9,043 nt of DNA from Ruminococcaceae bacterium UBA3220 (lineage in GTDB: Bacteria > Bacillota > Clostridia > Oscillospirales > Acutalibacteraceae): contig DEWC01000074.1 of NCBI GenBank assembly GCA_002363095.1, positions 1 through 9,043 on the forward strand, in the 5' to 3' direction. Each line of letters opens with the position of its first letter. Position 1 is the first letter of the stretch. Shown here in pieces: positions 1 through 7,283 of the stretch. The notes below the pieces were generated by a model. It did not search any database. It was not told the DNA's origin and worked only from the letters and a program-made list of their open reading frames with translations. The translations under genes were made by a program, and so were the position numbers.

Positions 1-572
1 TCGCCGCCGAACTGCATATTACAACCGTATTCCTTGTAAAGGTGATAAAAATCGTAACTTTGCATTATCATATAGTTAAATTCAAGGAAAGAAAGACCTT
101 TTTCCATTCTTTGCTTGTAGCACTCGGCGCGCAGCATATTGTTTACCGAGAAGCAGGCGCCTACATCTCGTAAAAGGTCGATGTAGTTAAGTTTTAAAAG
201 CCAGTCGGCATTGTTCACCATCTGTGCTTTTCCCTCGCCGAATTCGATAAAACGGCTCATCTGCTTTTTAAAGCAATCACAGTTATGCTGAATCATCTCC
301 GGAGTCATCATTGAGCGCATATCCGTCCTGCCCGATGGGTCTCCTATGTATCCCGTTCCTCCGCCTATAAGGGCAATCGGTTTATTGCCCGCCATTTGAA
401 GTCGTTTCATAAGACAAAGCGCCATAAAATGCCCTACATGCAGGCTGTCGGCGGTCGGGTCGAACCCGATATAAAAGGTTGCCTTACCGTTATTGATAAG
501 CTCCCTTATTTCCTTTTCATCGGTTACTTGGGCTATAAGTCCCCTTGCAACAAGTTCTTCATAAATTTCCAT
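1..572 (-). CDS. tyrS: Tyrosyl-tRNA synthetase, N-terminal part (cut by window edge)
   Basis: Class I aminoacyl-tRNA synthetase that activates tyrosine with ATP and loads it on tRNA-Tyr in the cytoplasm. The 190 visible residues cover most of the Rossmann catalytic domain. They show the HIGH-type motif HVGH at 45-48, the GDPSGR segment with Asp78, Tyr34 near the tyrosine pocket, and YMIMQSYD with Tyr167, Gln171 and Asp174, which match the tyrosine-binding residues known from Geobacillus TyrRS. The KMSKS loop and the C-terminal anticodon-binding region lie beyond the left edge. The ATG at 572-570 lies one base after the recN stop, and AGGAG (585-581) stands 8 nt upstream inside the last recN codons. 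This start gives the usual N-terminus (MEIYEELVARGL). It is probably the last or near-last gene of the nusB operon. There is no space for a leader of its own. Confidence 0.96.
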   Translation of the reverse strand, partial: MEIYEELVARGLIAQVTDEKEIRELINNGKATFYIGFDPTADSLHVGHFMALCLMKRLQMAGNKPIALIGGGTGYIGDPSGRTDMRSMMTPEMIQHNCDCFKKQMSRFIEFGEGKAQMVNNADWLLKLNYIDLLRDVGACFSVNNMLRAECYKQRMEKGLSFLEFNYMIMQSYDFYHLYKEYGCNMQFGG

Positions 573-573
573 T

Positions 574-2232
574 TCATTTGCTCCTATCTAACAGTTCTTT
601 GGCTGAATTATAAAGATTGTCGGTAATTTCCGTTCCGGACATTATCCTTGCAATCTCGGCTATGCGCTCTTCATACCCGAGGGACAAGGTTTCGGTAAAT
701 GTCCTGCCGTCTTTTACCGTCTTTTTGGTTTTTATATGATTATCGGCAAACGCCGCAATCTGCGCTAAATGGGTTACGCAAACCACCTGTCTGATACCGG
801 AAATCTCTTTGAGTTGCTTTCCGACCTTTCCGGCGGCAAATCCGCTTATTCCGGTATCTATTTCATCGAAAATCATCGTTTCAACATCATCGTTATCCGA
901 AAGGACGCTCTTTATCGCCAGCATTATACGGGAAAGTTCGCCTCCCGAAGCGATTTTGCCGAGCGGTTTATAGTCTTCACCGACATTTGATTTTATCTCA
1001 AATTCAACAACATCACAACCGCTCTTTGTGTATCTTCCTTTTTCGATACTTACCGAAAATTCGACATTTGCCATATCAAGATATTTAAGCACTGCGGTTA
1101 CATCACGCGAAAACTTTTCGGCGGTTTTTTTGCGGTCAACCGAGAGAATTTCCGCCAAATCGACAAGACGCTTTTTCGATTCCTCAAGTTTTTTTGAAAG
1201 CTCTTTTGTTTTTTCTTCACTCGTTTCGATTTTTGAAAGTTCATTTTTTGAAGTTTCGAGAAAATCAAAAAGCGCCTGCTCGCTTCCGCCGTATTTTTTG
1301 ATTAGGCGGTTAACGGTATCAAGCCTTTCGGCAACCTCCGATTTGTCGGTTCTTACGGTCTCTGTCCGGGCAAGAGCGTCCCTAAGCCCGTCGGAAACAC
1401 TCTCTATTTCGGCAAAAGCCGAATCAAGCAAATCAAGGTACGAGGCGATTTCCTTAACCTTCAAGCCGGAAATATTCTTTTTAGCGCCTCTGACGAGACC
1501 GATTGCCCCCTCGGCTTGGTCGTTTCCCGAAAGCATAGAAACTGCTCCGCTTATCGCTTCTATGGTTTTCTCATAGTTTTCGGCAAGGGTGAGTTTTTCT
1601 TTGAGTTCTTCCCTCTCGCCGGGATTAAGCTTTGCCGATTCTATCTCGTTAATACAAAAGGACAAATACTCCCGCTTTCGCGCTTTTTCGTCATCCTTAA
1701 GATTTAAGTCGTTAAGTTCACGCCTTATGGCGTTCAGCTTTTTAAACTCATCGTAATAGCGTTGCCTTTTGTCGGTATTAGCGGACATTCTGTCAATATA
1801 TCCGCAATGATTATCGGGGTTTAAAAGCATTTGCGAATCATGCTGACCGTGAATATCCACAAGAAACTTTCCGATTTCTTTAAGAATACCTACGGTTGCG
1901 GTTTTGCCGTTTATCTTTACAGCGCTTCCCGATGAAGTAATAATTCGCAGAATAAGCAAATTACCTTCATCATCGGGTTCAATATCAAAGGACTTTAAAA
2001 GGGCTGTTGTGCTTGCGGTAAAATTGCCGAATATGGCGGTAACGCTCGCCCTGTCGCAACCTTTTCTTATCAGGTCCCGGCTTGTCCGTTCGCCGAGCAC
2101 CGCGTTTATCGAATCAATAATTATGGATTTTCCCGCGCCGGTCTCGCCTGTCAGAACATTAAAGCCTTTACCGAAATCAATTTCCGCCTTTTCGATAACG
2201 GCGATGTTTTCTATCAACAAATATTTAAGCAT
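574..2232 (-). CDS. recN: DNA repair protein RecN
   Basis: SMC-like ATPase that acts early in recombinational repair of double-strand breaks in the cytoplasm. The 552 residues are normal for the family. The N-terminal half of the ATPase head has Walker A GETGAGKS at 29-36. The middle, roughly 150-370, is rich in Lys, Glu and Leu and reads as the coiled-coil arms. The C-terminal head half carries the ABC signature SGGE at 429-432, Walker B IFDE at 454-457 followed by DTGISG, and the switch histidine H488 in VTHLAQ. The ATG at 2232 lies 13 nt after the argR stop. Only a weak GGCGGG stands about 6 nt upstream, so coupling to argR translation is plausible. In many Clostridia this gene is followed by spoIVB; here tyrS follows after one base. 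I did not recognise a LexA-type box close upstream. Confidence 0.98.
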   Translation of the reverse strand: MLKYLLIENIAVIEKAEIDFGKGFNVLTGETGAGKSIIIDSINAVLGERTSRDLIRKGCDRASVTAIFGNFTASTTALLKSFDIEPDDEGNLLILRIITSSGSAVKINGKTATVGILKEIGKFLVDIHGQHDSQMLLNPDNHCGYIDRMSANTDKRQRYYDEFKKLNAIRRELNDLNLKDDEKARKREYLSFCINEIESAKLNPGEREELKEKLTLAENYEKTIEAISGAVSMLSGNDQAEGAIGLVRGAKKNISGLKVKEIASYLDLLDSAFAEIESVSDGLRDALARTETVRTDKSEVAERLDTVNRLIKKYGGSEQALFDFLETSKNELSKIETSEEKTKELSKKLEESKKRLVDLAEILSVDRKKTAEKFSRDVTAVLKYLDMANVEFSVSIEKGRYTKSGCDVVEFEIKSNVGEDYKPLGKIASGGELSRIMLAIKSVLSDNDDVETMIFDEIDTGISGFAAGKVGKQLKEISGIRQVVCVTHLAQIAAFADNHIKTKKTVKDGRTFTETLSLGYEERIAEIARIMSGTEITDNLYNSAKELLDRSK

Positions 2233-2245
2233 ATCAAACCCGCCG

Positions 2246-2692
2246 TTAAAGCATTTCCTTTATCTTTTCACAAAGCCAGTGTGCGTCCTGCTCGGTTCTT
2301 GTTATAAGCAAAACGGTGTCATCGCCGGCAATAGAGCCCAGCATAACCTCGTCAAACTCGGCTTCAAGCGCAACGCAAACACTTTGCGCCATACCTGTAA
2401 GACATTTTATGACAATATCGTTCATGGCGTAATCTACGCTCTTGACCGATTGAAGCATAATTTGCTTGAATTCTACCGATGTTTCGGAAGCATATTGCTT
2501 CGGTGCGACATAGCAATAGTTTCCCGAAGTGTCGTGGCTTTTAACCAGTTTAAGTTCTCTTATATCTCTTGAAACGGTCGACTGTGTAACATTAAATCCG
2601 TATTTCATCAAGGCGTTTTGAAGCTCATCCTGAGTGTAAACCGGGGATTTGCCGATTATTTCAAGAATTTTTTTCTGCCGTGTATTTTTCAA
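2246..2692 (-). CDS. argR: Arginine repressor ArgR/AhrC
   Basis: Hexameric arginine-binding transcription factor that represses arginine biosynthesis and can activate arginine breakdown. With the start used here it has 148 residues, the family norm. The N-terminal winged helix-turn-helix spans about 1-70, with recognition helix QSTVSRDI at 37-44 (Ser41-Arg42 are the usual DNA-contacting pair). The C-terminal oligomerisation and arginine-binding domain contains GMAQSV and then GSIAGDDT at 119-126, whose Asp124-Asp125 pair binds arginine in characterised members. I chose the TTG at 2692-2690 because GGGAGG stands 7 nt before it. The in-frame TTG at 2707 would place that Shine-Dalgarno inside the coding region and add five unconserved residues. 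There is a 19-nt gap after the nadK stop. Embedding of argR between nadK and recN is standard in Clostridia. Confidence 0.96.
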   Translation of the reverse strand: MKNTRQKKILEIIGKSPVYTQDELQNALMKYGFNVTQSTVSRDIRELKLVKSHDTSGNYCYVAPKQYASETSVEFKQIMLQSVKSVDYAMNDIVIKCLTGMAQSVCVALEAEFDEVMLGSIAGDDTVLLITRTEQDAHWLCEKIKEML

Positions 2693-2699
2693 TGTTATG

Positions 2700-2705
2700 C
2701 CTCCC
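2700..2705 (-). promoter_or_regulatory. Shine-Dalgarno site deciding the argR start
   Basis: GGGAGG on the minus strand, 7 nt before the TTG at 2692. It is the best ribosome binding site in the window, and it rules against the in-frame TTG at 2707, which it would follow by only one base. A strong site may offset the weaker TTG start codon. Confidence 0.8.
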
Positions 2706-2711
2706 AAAATA

Positions 2712-3554
2712 TCATTTTGAAAATTCCGAAAATTTCATTGAAAGGGTCGAATAAAAGTTTTTATCGTTAAGGCGAATCAGTTCAACATATTCATCCGATT
2801 TTGCGATAGTGATTTTTGTTTTAGGTCTCACCTGAGCAACCTTTCGCCCGTCGACCGTCAAATAAATGTCCGCCCTTTTTTTCGAAAATGCATTCACCTT
2901 AATCACTCTGTCGCTTCCCAAAATTATCGGTTTAGCCGAGAGTGAATGCGAACAAATAGGGGTTATGCAAATGCACTGCGCCGAAGAGTCGATTATCGGA
3001 CCCCCGGCAGAAAGCGAATACGCGGTAGAGCCGGTAGGCGTTGAAATTATTATTCCGTCGGCACGGTAATGGATGCTGTCGTTTTCAATGCCGGCGTAAA
3101 TATCAACAATTCTTGAAATATAACCGCTGGTTATTACGGCGTCATTAAGCGCTTTATATATGCTTACATTCCCGTTTTCATCGCTGACGGTTATATCAAG
3201 CATCATTCGCTTTTCGGTTGTGTATTCACCGGTTTTAAGTTTTGAAAGAAGTTTGTATTCTCCCTGCTCTATGTTGGCAAGATAACCTACCCTCCCGGCG
3301 TTAATGCCTATGATTGGTTTTTTTGCCTGCGCCGCCTTTTTTGCGTATCGGATTATCGTTCCGTCTCCGCCAATCGTAACAATAAAATCGCCCTTTTGGA
3401 ATAATTCTTCCTCGGGCAGAGATTCAAAATTAGAACAGCACACCGTTTGCGGAAGATAGCCTTTTATCCCGTTTTCCCTGAAAAACTTACCTATGTTTTC
3501 AAGTGTTTCAAGGCAACCGTTTTTGTCTACATTAGGCAGTACCGTAATGGTCAT
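2712..3554 (-). CDS. nadK: NAD kinase
   Basis: Phosphorylates NAD at the adenosine ribose 2'-hydroxyl to make NADP, using ATP or polyphosphate depending on the enzyme; cytoplasmic. The 280 residues match the family's usual size. Visible motifs are GGDGT at 62-66 (phosphate donor binding, with the catalytic aspartate), NDAVI at 137-141 and the conserved block from D166 to about 187 (DGIIISTPTGSTAYSLSAGG), which shapes the NAD pocket. The N-terminal strand (MTITVLPN) and beta-rich C-terminal domain are present. The ATG at 3554 abuts the tlyA stop (TAA then ATG, no gap), with GGAAG 7 nt upstream inside the tlyA end, so coupled translation is likely. It may supply NADPH for the reductive MEP steps among other uses, but that link is only inferred from position. 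Confidence 0.97.
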   Translation of the reverse strand: MTITVLPNVDKNGCLETLENIGKFFRENGIKGYLPQTVCCSNFESLPEEELFQKGDFIVTIGGDGTIIRYAKKAAQAKKPIIGINAGRVGYLANIEQGEYKLLSKLKTGEYTTEKRMMLDITVSDENGNVSIYKALNDAVITSGYISRIVDIYAGIENDSIHYRADGIIISTPTGSTAYSLSAGGPIIDSSAQCICITPICSHSLSAKPIILGSDRVIKVNAFSKKRADIYLTVDGRKVAQVRPKTKITIAKSDEYVELIRLNDKNFYSTLSMKFSEFSK

Positions 3555-4367
3555 TTAATCACTTCCGTTCAATTCTTTATATGATTTTTCCACGGTAGGT
3601 ATTATTTCTGTTTCATTATCGGGGTCATTCGAATTCTCGATATAGCATAGGTACTCAATGTTGCCCTCGGGTCCCTTAACGGGCGAATAATCAAGTCCCA
3701 AAACTCTGAATTCGTTGTCCTTAACATATCCCAAAACTTTTTGGATAACACTGATGTGTACCGATTTATCGCGTACGACCCCTTTTTTGCCGACATTTTC
3801 TTTTCCCGCCTCAAATTGCGGTTTAATAAGACAAACGGCTTTGCCTTTTTCTTTGAGTAGTGTTTTCAGAACCGGCAAAATATGGTAAAGCGAAATAAAA
3901 GAAACATCAACGCTTGCAAAATCAAGCGGTTGTGCAATCTGTTCGCGTGTTACATAACGAAAATTGGTCCTTTCGAGGTTTACAACACGGCTGTCGGTGC
4001 GAAGTTTCCATGCAAGTTGACCGTAGCCGACATCAATGGCATAAACCTTTTCGGCGCCGTTTTGGAGCATACAATCTGTAAAACCTCCGGTTGAAGCTCC
4101 GACATCGGCACAAATCTTTCCCTTTAAATCAGGCACAAAGACATTTATTGCTTTTTCGAGTTTCAATCCGCCCCTACTTACATATTTTAATGTATTGCCG
4201 CGAACCTCAATTCGGTCATCATCCCTAACACTGGTGCCCGGTTTATCACATTTTTGGTTGTTTATGTATACAATGCCCGACATTATTAGGGCTTTTGCCT
4301 TTTCGCGACTGTCCGCATACCCCTTTTCAAAGAGTGCGATATCAAGTCTTTTCTTATCCTGCATCAC
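3555..4367 (-). CDS. tlyA: TlyA/YqxC family rRNA 2'-O-methyltransferase
   Basis: S-adenosylmethionine-dependent enzyme. Characterised TlyA proteins 2'-O-methylate cytidines in 16S and/or 23S rRNA, a change linked to capreomycin susceptibility; the family is often labelled hemolysin A. The 270 residues comprise an N-terminal S4 RNA-binding domain (about 7-60, RLDIALFEKGYADSREKAK), the linker YVSRGGLKL, and an FtsJ-like methyltransferase domain with motif I ADVGASTGGF at 87-96 and Asp112. The FtsJ-type tetrad is visible as K69, D154, K182 and E238, numbering that I recall being the same in the mycobacterial enzyme. Whether it modifies one or both rRNAs cannot be read here. The start is ATGATG. 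The first ATG (4367) overlaps the dxs stop by 4 nt. The second (4364) lies 7 nt from GGAG and may be the true start, one residue shorter. Confidence 0.95.
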   Translation of the reverse strand: MMQDKKRLDIALFEKGYADSREKAKALIMSGIVYINNQKCDKPGTSVRDDDRIEVRGNTLKYVSRGGLKLEKAINVFVPDLKGKICADVGASTGGFTDCMLQNGAEKVYAIDVGYGQLAWKLRTDSRVVNLERTNFRYVTREQIAQPLDFASVDVSFISLYHILPVLKTLLKEKGKAVCLIKPQFEAGKENVGKKGVVRDKSVHISVIQKVLGYVKDNEFRVLGLDYSPVKGPEGNIEYLCYIENSNDPDNETEIIPTVEKSYKELNGSD

Positions 4368-6190
4368 TTTACTCCGAGAGTTTTCTTGATTGAATCCACA
4401 TCGAACCCGAAGCGTTTGAAACTCTCCGAAACACTCGATTGCGGAACAAATTCTTCGTCTATTGCAATAATTCTTAAATCGCCTTTAAATCCGTTTTCGT
4501 ATAGTAAACTACCGAAATATTCTCCTATTCCGCCCTTTTTTGATGACTCCTCATAAAACCATACGGTTTTATAACAGGTTGCCGCGTTTACGACCTCTTC
4601 CCCAAGCGGATATATCTTATTAAGCTTTATGATCGATATATCGGTGTTTTCGGTGGCCTTATACACATTTGAAAAAAGCCTTCCGTATGTAATAACGAGC
4701 TGTTCGCCGTTCCTTTGAAGATGGTTAAAATCCAAACTGTAATCAAGTTTAACATTGCCGGACTGACATCCCCTCGGATATCTGACGGCGGCAAGCATAT
4801 CGTTTTCGGCAATAAATTTTATTCTGTATTCAAGTTCGTCATAATAACAAGGCGAATAGATATTCATATTGGGTATCATCGAAAGGTAGGAAACATCGAA
4901 AACTCCCTGGTGGCTTTCTCCGTCTTCGCCTACCAGCCCGGCCCTGTCAACGAGAAGCTTTATCGGAACATTGCCGATTGCGGCGTCGTGAATAATTTGG
5001 TCAAATCCGCGTTGAAGGAAACTTGAATAAACCGCAAAGAAAGGAATCATACCGCCCTTTGCCAGCCCTGCCGCAAAGGTTACGGCGTGTTGCTCGGCAA
5101 TTCCGACATCAAAAAATCTGTTTCTGAATTTTTCTTTGAATTCCGAAAGTCCCGTTCCGGTCGTCATTGCGGCGGTTATAGCGCAAATCCTTTGGTTGCT
5201 TTCGGCTATTTTGACGAGGGTCTCTCCTGCAACATCGGAAAAGGTAAGTTTTTCGCTTTCAACCGCTCCGACTTCGACATCAAACGGAGAAACGCCGTGA
5301 TAATCCTTCGGCTTGTTTTCGGCAAACTGATAGCCCTTGCCCTTAGTCGTAATAACATGAACAATGGAAGGACGGACATATCTTTCGGCTGTCCACAAAA
5401 GGTGTTCGAGAGCTCTTATATCGTGACCGTCCACCGGACCTAAATAATTGTATCCGAGGGTTTCGAAAAAACTGTTCCGATAAACCGCGCGTTTGAATAC
5501 CTCTTTTACGCGAAAGACGAATTTCGCCGTTTTTTCGCCGATAAAAGGTATTCTTTTTAAAAATCTGTTGACGGCAAATTTGACCGAATGATATCGCGGA
5601 CGGTTGCGAAGGTGGGTTATCGCCTTTGATATGGCGCCGACATTATGAGAAATCGACATCTTGTTATCATTAAGCACAATTACAAAATTGCCGCGTGTTC
5701 TTCCGGCATTGTTTAATCCTTCAAATGCAATTCCGCCGGTCATGGCTCCGTCGCCGATAACGGCTACCGCAGTTCCGCTTTCACCCCTTAAACGCTTGGC
5801 TTTGTATATGCCGTAGGCTGCGGAAATCGAGTTACTGCTGTGCCCTGTAACAACCGGGTCGTGCTCGCTCTCGGCAGGACGCATAAATCCCGAAATACCG
5901 TCCTTTTTTCGGAGGGTAGAGAATCTTTCATACCTTCCCGTCAGCAACTTATGGGTATAACTCTGATGCCCTACATCAAAGATGATTGCGTCATCCGGAG
6001 AGTTAAAAATCCGGTGCAATGCAACCGTCAGTTCAACAACACCCAGATTTGACGCAAGATGCCCACCGTTTTTTGAAACGGTTTCTATAATATCATCCCG
6101 AATTTCCTCGCACAATATGTCAAGCTCGGAATAGTTGAGTTTTTTTACATCTTCGGGAGATTTTATCCGGCTTAGATATTTATAATCCAA
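4364..6190 (-). CDS. dxs: 1-deoxy-D-xylulose-5-phosphate synthase
   Basis: Thiamine-diphosphate enzyme that condenses pyruvate and glyceraldehyde 3-phosphate to DXP, the entry step of the MEP isoprenoid pathway; cytoplasmic homodimer. The 608 residues are close to the usual length and contain all three transketolase-like domains. Visible are GGH (H44), VGHQ (H75), TGHSS (H117), the ThDP/metal motif GDGAMTGG starting at 146 and ending with NDNK at 174-177, GPVDGHD at 251-257, catalytic Glu366 in DVGIAEQHAVTFAAG, and DRAGLVGEDG..HQG with R416 and H427, followed by the C-terminal domain. The start is TTG at 6190, giving the normal N-terminus (LDYKYLSRI, the first residue read as Met). AGAGGA lies about 8-9 nt upstream and no ATG fits. 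The gap after ispA is 18 nt; the 3' end overlaps tlyA. Confidence 0.98.
   Translation of the reverse strand: MDYKYLSRIKSPEDVKKLNYSELDILCEEIRDDIIETVSKNGGHLASNLGVVELTVALHRIFNSPDDAIIFDVGHQSYTHKLLTGRYERFSTLRKKDGISGFMRPAESEHDPVVTGHSSNSISAAYGIYKAKRLRGESGTAVAVIGDGAMTGGIAFEGLNNAGRTRGNFVIVLNDNKMSISHNVGAISKAITHLRNRPRYHSVKFAVNRFLKRIPFIGEKTAKFVFRVKEVFKRAVYRNSFFETLGYNYLGPVDGHDIRALEHLLWTAERYVRPSIVHVITTKGKGYQFAENKPKDYHGVSPFDVEVGAVESEKLTFSDVAGETLVKIAESNQRICAITAAMTTGTGLSEFKEKFRNRFFDVGIAEQHAVTFAAGLAKGGMIPFFAVYSSFLQRGFDQIIHDAAIGNVPIKLLVDRAGLVGEDGESHQGVFDVSYLSMIPNMNIYSPCYYDELEYRIKFIAENDMLAAVRYPRGCQSGNVKLDYSLDFNHLQRNGEQLVITYGRLFSNVYKATENTDISIIKLNKIYPLGEEVVNAATCYKTVWFYEESSKKGGIGEYFGSLLYENGFKGDLRIIAIDEEFVPQSSVSESFKRFGFDVDSIKKTLGVK
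4372..4375 (-). promoter_or_regulatory. Shine-Dalgarno site of tlyA inside the dxs end
   Basis: GGAG within the last dxs codons. It is 4 nt before the ATG at 4367 and 7 nt before the ATG at 4364, so spacing favours the second of the two adjacent start codons. Confidence 0.55.
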
Positions 6191-6198
6191 AACTATCG

Positions 6199-6204
6199 TC
6201 CTCT
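6199..6204 (-). promoter_or_regulatory. Shine-Dalgarno site for the TTG start of dxs
   Basis: AGAGGA in the 18-nt gap between ispA and dxs, 8 nt before the TTG at 6190 (9 nt counted from the last G). It supports TTG as a genuine start in the absence of a usable ATG. Confidence 0.6.
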
Positions 6205-6208
6205 TGGT

Positions 6209-7084
6209 TTAATAATTCCTTTTCAGTAAATATTCTGTCAATTCTTTCAGTAAATCGGTTTCGCCCTCAAAGTCGCTTAGTATTCCCATCGCCCTGTCGG
6301 TTAAATCTTTACAAAGCGCTCTGCACCGTTCAACGCCGAGCAAATCGACCATTGTAGTTTTACTGTTCTTTTTGTCGCTTCCCACAGGCTTACCCAGGGT
6401 TTTTTCATCGCCGCTGCAATCAAGAATATCGTCGATAATCTGAAACGCCATTCCTACGCATTCGGCATATTCTGCTGCCATTTCTAATTCACGGTCGGTC
6501 GCTCCCGCGAGTATCGCGCCGCAAACAGCCGACGCTTTAATAAGAGCCCCGGTTTTTAAAAGGTAGGTTTTTTTAAGTATCTCCTCGGTTGCCGGTTCAC
6601 CCGAACAGGTATCGATTACCTGACCGCCTATCATACCGTCAATACCGGCGTTTTTTGACAGAAACCCGAGTGCGCGAACAATACGCTCGGGCTCTATCCC
6701 GAGTGTTCTCGACGCCACGCCGAAACTTTCGGTAAGCAGGGCGTCGCCGGCGAGAAGCGCCATGGCTTCACCGTATTTTTTGTGATTAGACGGCTTACCG
6801 CGACGCATATCGTCGTTATCCATACAGGGCAAATCGTCATGTATAAGCGAATAGGTATGTATCATTTCAACCGCACAGGCAAAATTGTAAGCGCAGTCGT
6901 CGTCTCCGCCGAAAAGCTTATAAAACTCAAGCAGAATTACCGGTCTTATGCGCTTTCCTCCGGCAAAGACGCTATATCTAGCCGCCTCACTCACGGCTTT
7001 GTAGTATTGGCTTGACGCCGGCAAAAGAATGTCAAGGCGCTTATCAATCTTTTCACAGTAATTTTTTAAGGCAAGTTCAATCAT
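6209..7084 (-). CDS. ispA: Polyprenyl synthetase, probably farnesyl diphosphate synthase
   Basis: Head-to-tail prenyl transferase that extends DMAPP/GPP with IPP in the cytoplasm; its product feeds undecaprenyl phosphate for the cell wall. The 291 residues form the standard all-helical fold. Visible are GGKRIRP at 42-48, the first Asp-rich motif starting DDLPCMD at 83-89 and continuing NDDMRRG, GGQVID at 153-158, KTGAL at 177-181 and the second Asp-rich motif DDILD at 218-222. A tyrosine (Y78) five residues before the first motif, together with the two-residue insertion in that motif, is the pattern of bacterial C15-making enzymes, so FPP is the likely product; GGPP cannot be excluded. The ATG at 7084 overlaps xseB by 8 nt, with GGAG 6 nt upstream. 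The position beside dxs joins the first and a late step of one pathway. Confidence 0.95.
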   Translation of the reverse strand: MIELALKNYCEKIDKRLDILLPASSQYYKAVSEAARYSVFAGGKRIRPVILLEFYKLFGGDDDCAYNFACAVEMIHTYSLIHDDLPCMDNDDMRRGKPSNHKKYGEAMALLAGDALLTESFGVASRTLGIEPERIVRALGFLSKNAGIDGMIGGQVIDTCSGEPATEEILKKTYLLKTGALIKASAVCGAILAGATDRELEMAAEYAECVGMAFQIIDDILDCSGDEKTLGKPVGSDKKNSKTTMVDLLGVERCRALCKDLTDRAMGILSDFEGETDLLKELTEYLLKRNY

Positions 7085-7283
7085 TGTTTTCTCCGTCTTC
7101 GGCTTCGCTTAAAGAAATTATTTTTTGTTTTGCATTTTCAAGATACTTTGAGCATTCTTTTGAAAGCGCTATCCCTTTTTCAAACGCTTTTATGGATTCA
7201 TCAAGCGGCATATCGCCCTTTTCGAGCGCCGAAACCGTTTGTTCGAGTTCTTTAAGAGAGTTTTCAAAATCAAAATCTTTCAT
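7077..7283 (-). CDS. xseB: Exodeoxyribonuclease VII small subunit
   Basis: Small non-catalytic subunit of exonuclease VII, which binds the C-terminal helical part of XseA in several copies. It has 68 residues, is mostly helical and acidic, and shows the family pattern FENSLKELEQTVSALEKGDM (residues 6-25) followed by LDESIKAFEKGIAL. The ATG at 7283 lies 14 nt inside the end of xseA, with GAGG about 9 nt upstream, so its translation is probably coupled to that of the large subunit. Its own end overlaps ispA by 8 nt. Confidence 0.96.
   Translation of the reverse strand: MKDFDFENSLKELEQTVSALEKGDMPLDESIKAFEKGIALSKECSKYLENAKQKIISLSEAEDGENND

Noticed and set aside
1200..1260. Repeated TTTTTGAAAG-like words
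   Set aside because: They fall in the recN coiled-coil region and reflect repeated Lys/Glu/Ser codons, not a DNA repeat element.
1028..1576. A 182-codon Ser/Phe-rich open frame on the plus strand
   Set aside because: It is the complement of the Lys/Glu-rich coiled-coil codons of recN; the low-complexity Ser/Phe content is explained by that.
1904..2572. A 222-codon open frame on the plus strand opposite recN and argR
   Set aside because: It runs across two clear genes on the other strand, has no family signature, and its composition is what the complement of those genes would give.
2705..2707. Longer ArgR starting at the TTG at 2707
   Set aside because: The strong GGGAGG site would lie just inside the coding region, while it is ideally placed for the TTG at 2692.
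2695..2715. Six-codon reading frame (ATG at 2715, stop TAA) between nadK and argR, overlapping the nadK stop
   Set aside because: It covers the argR Shine-Dalgarno site, which made a leader peptide thinkable, but it has no ribosome binding site of its own and no arginine codons; chance is enough to explain it.
4364..6190. Dxs as a divergent transketolase-like enzyme
   Set aside because: Small differences such as GFMRPAESEHD were noted, but all ThDP, metal and catalytic positions are kept and the ispA-dxs-tlyA context is the standard one.
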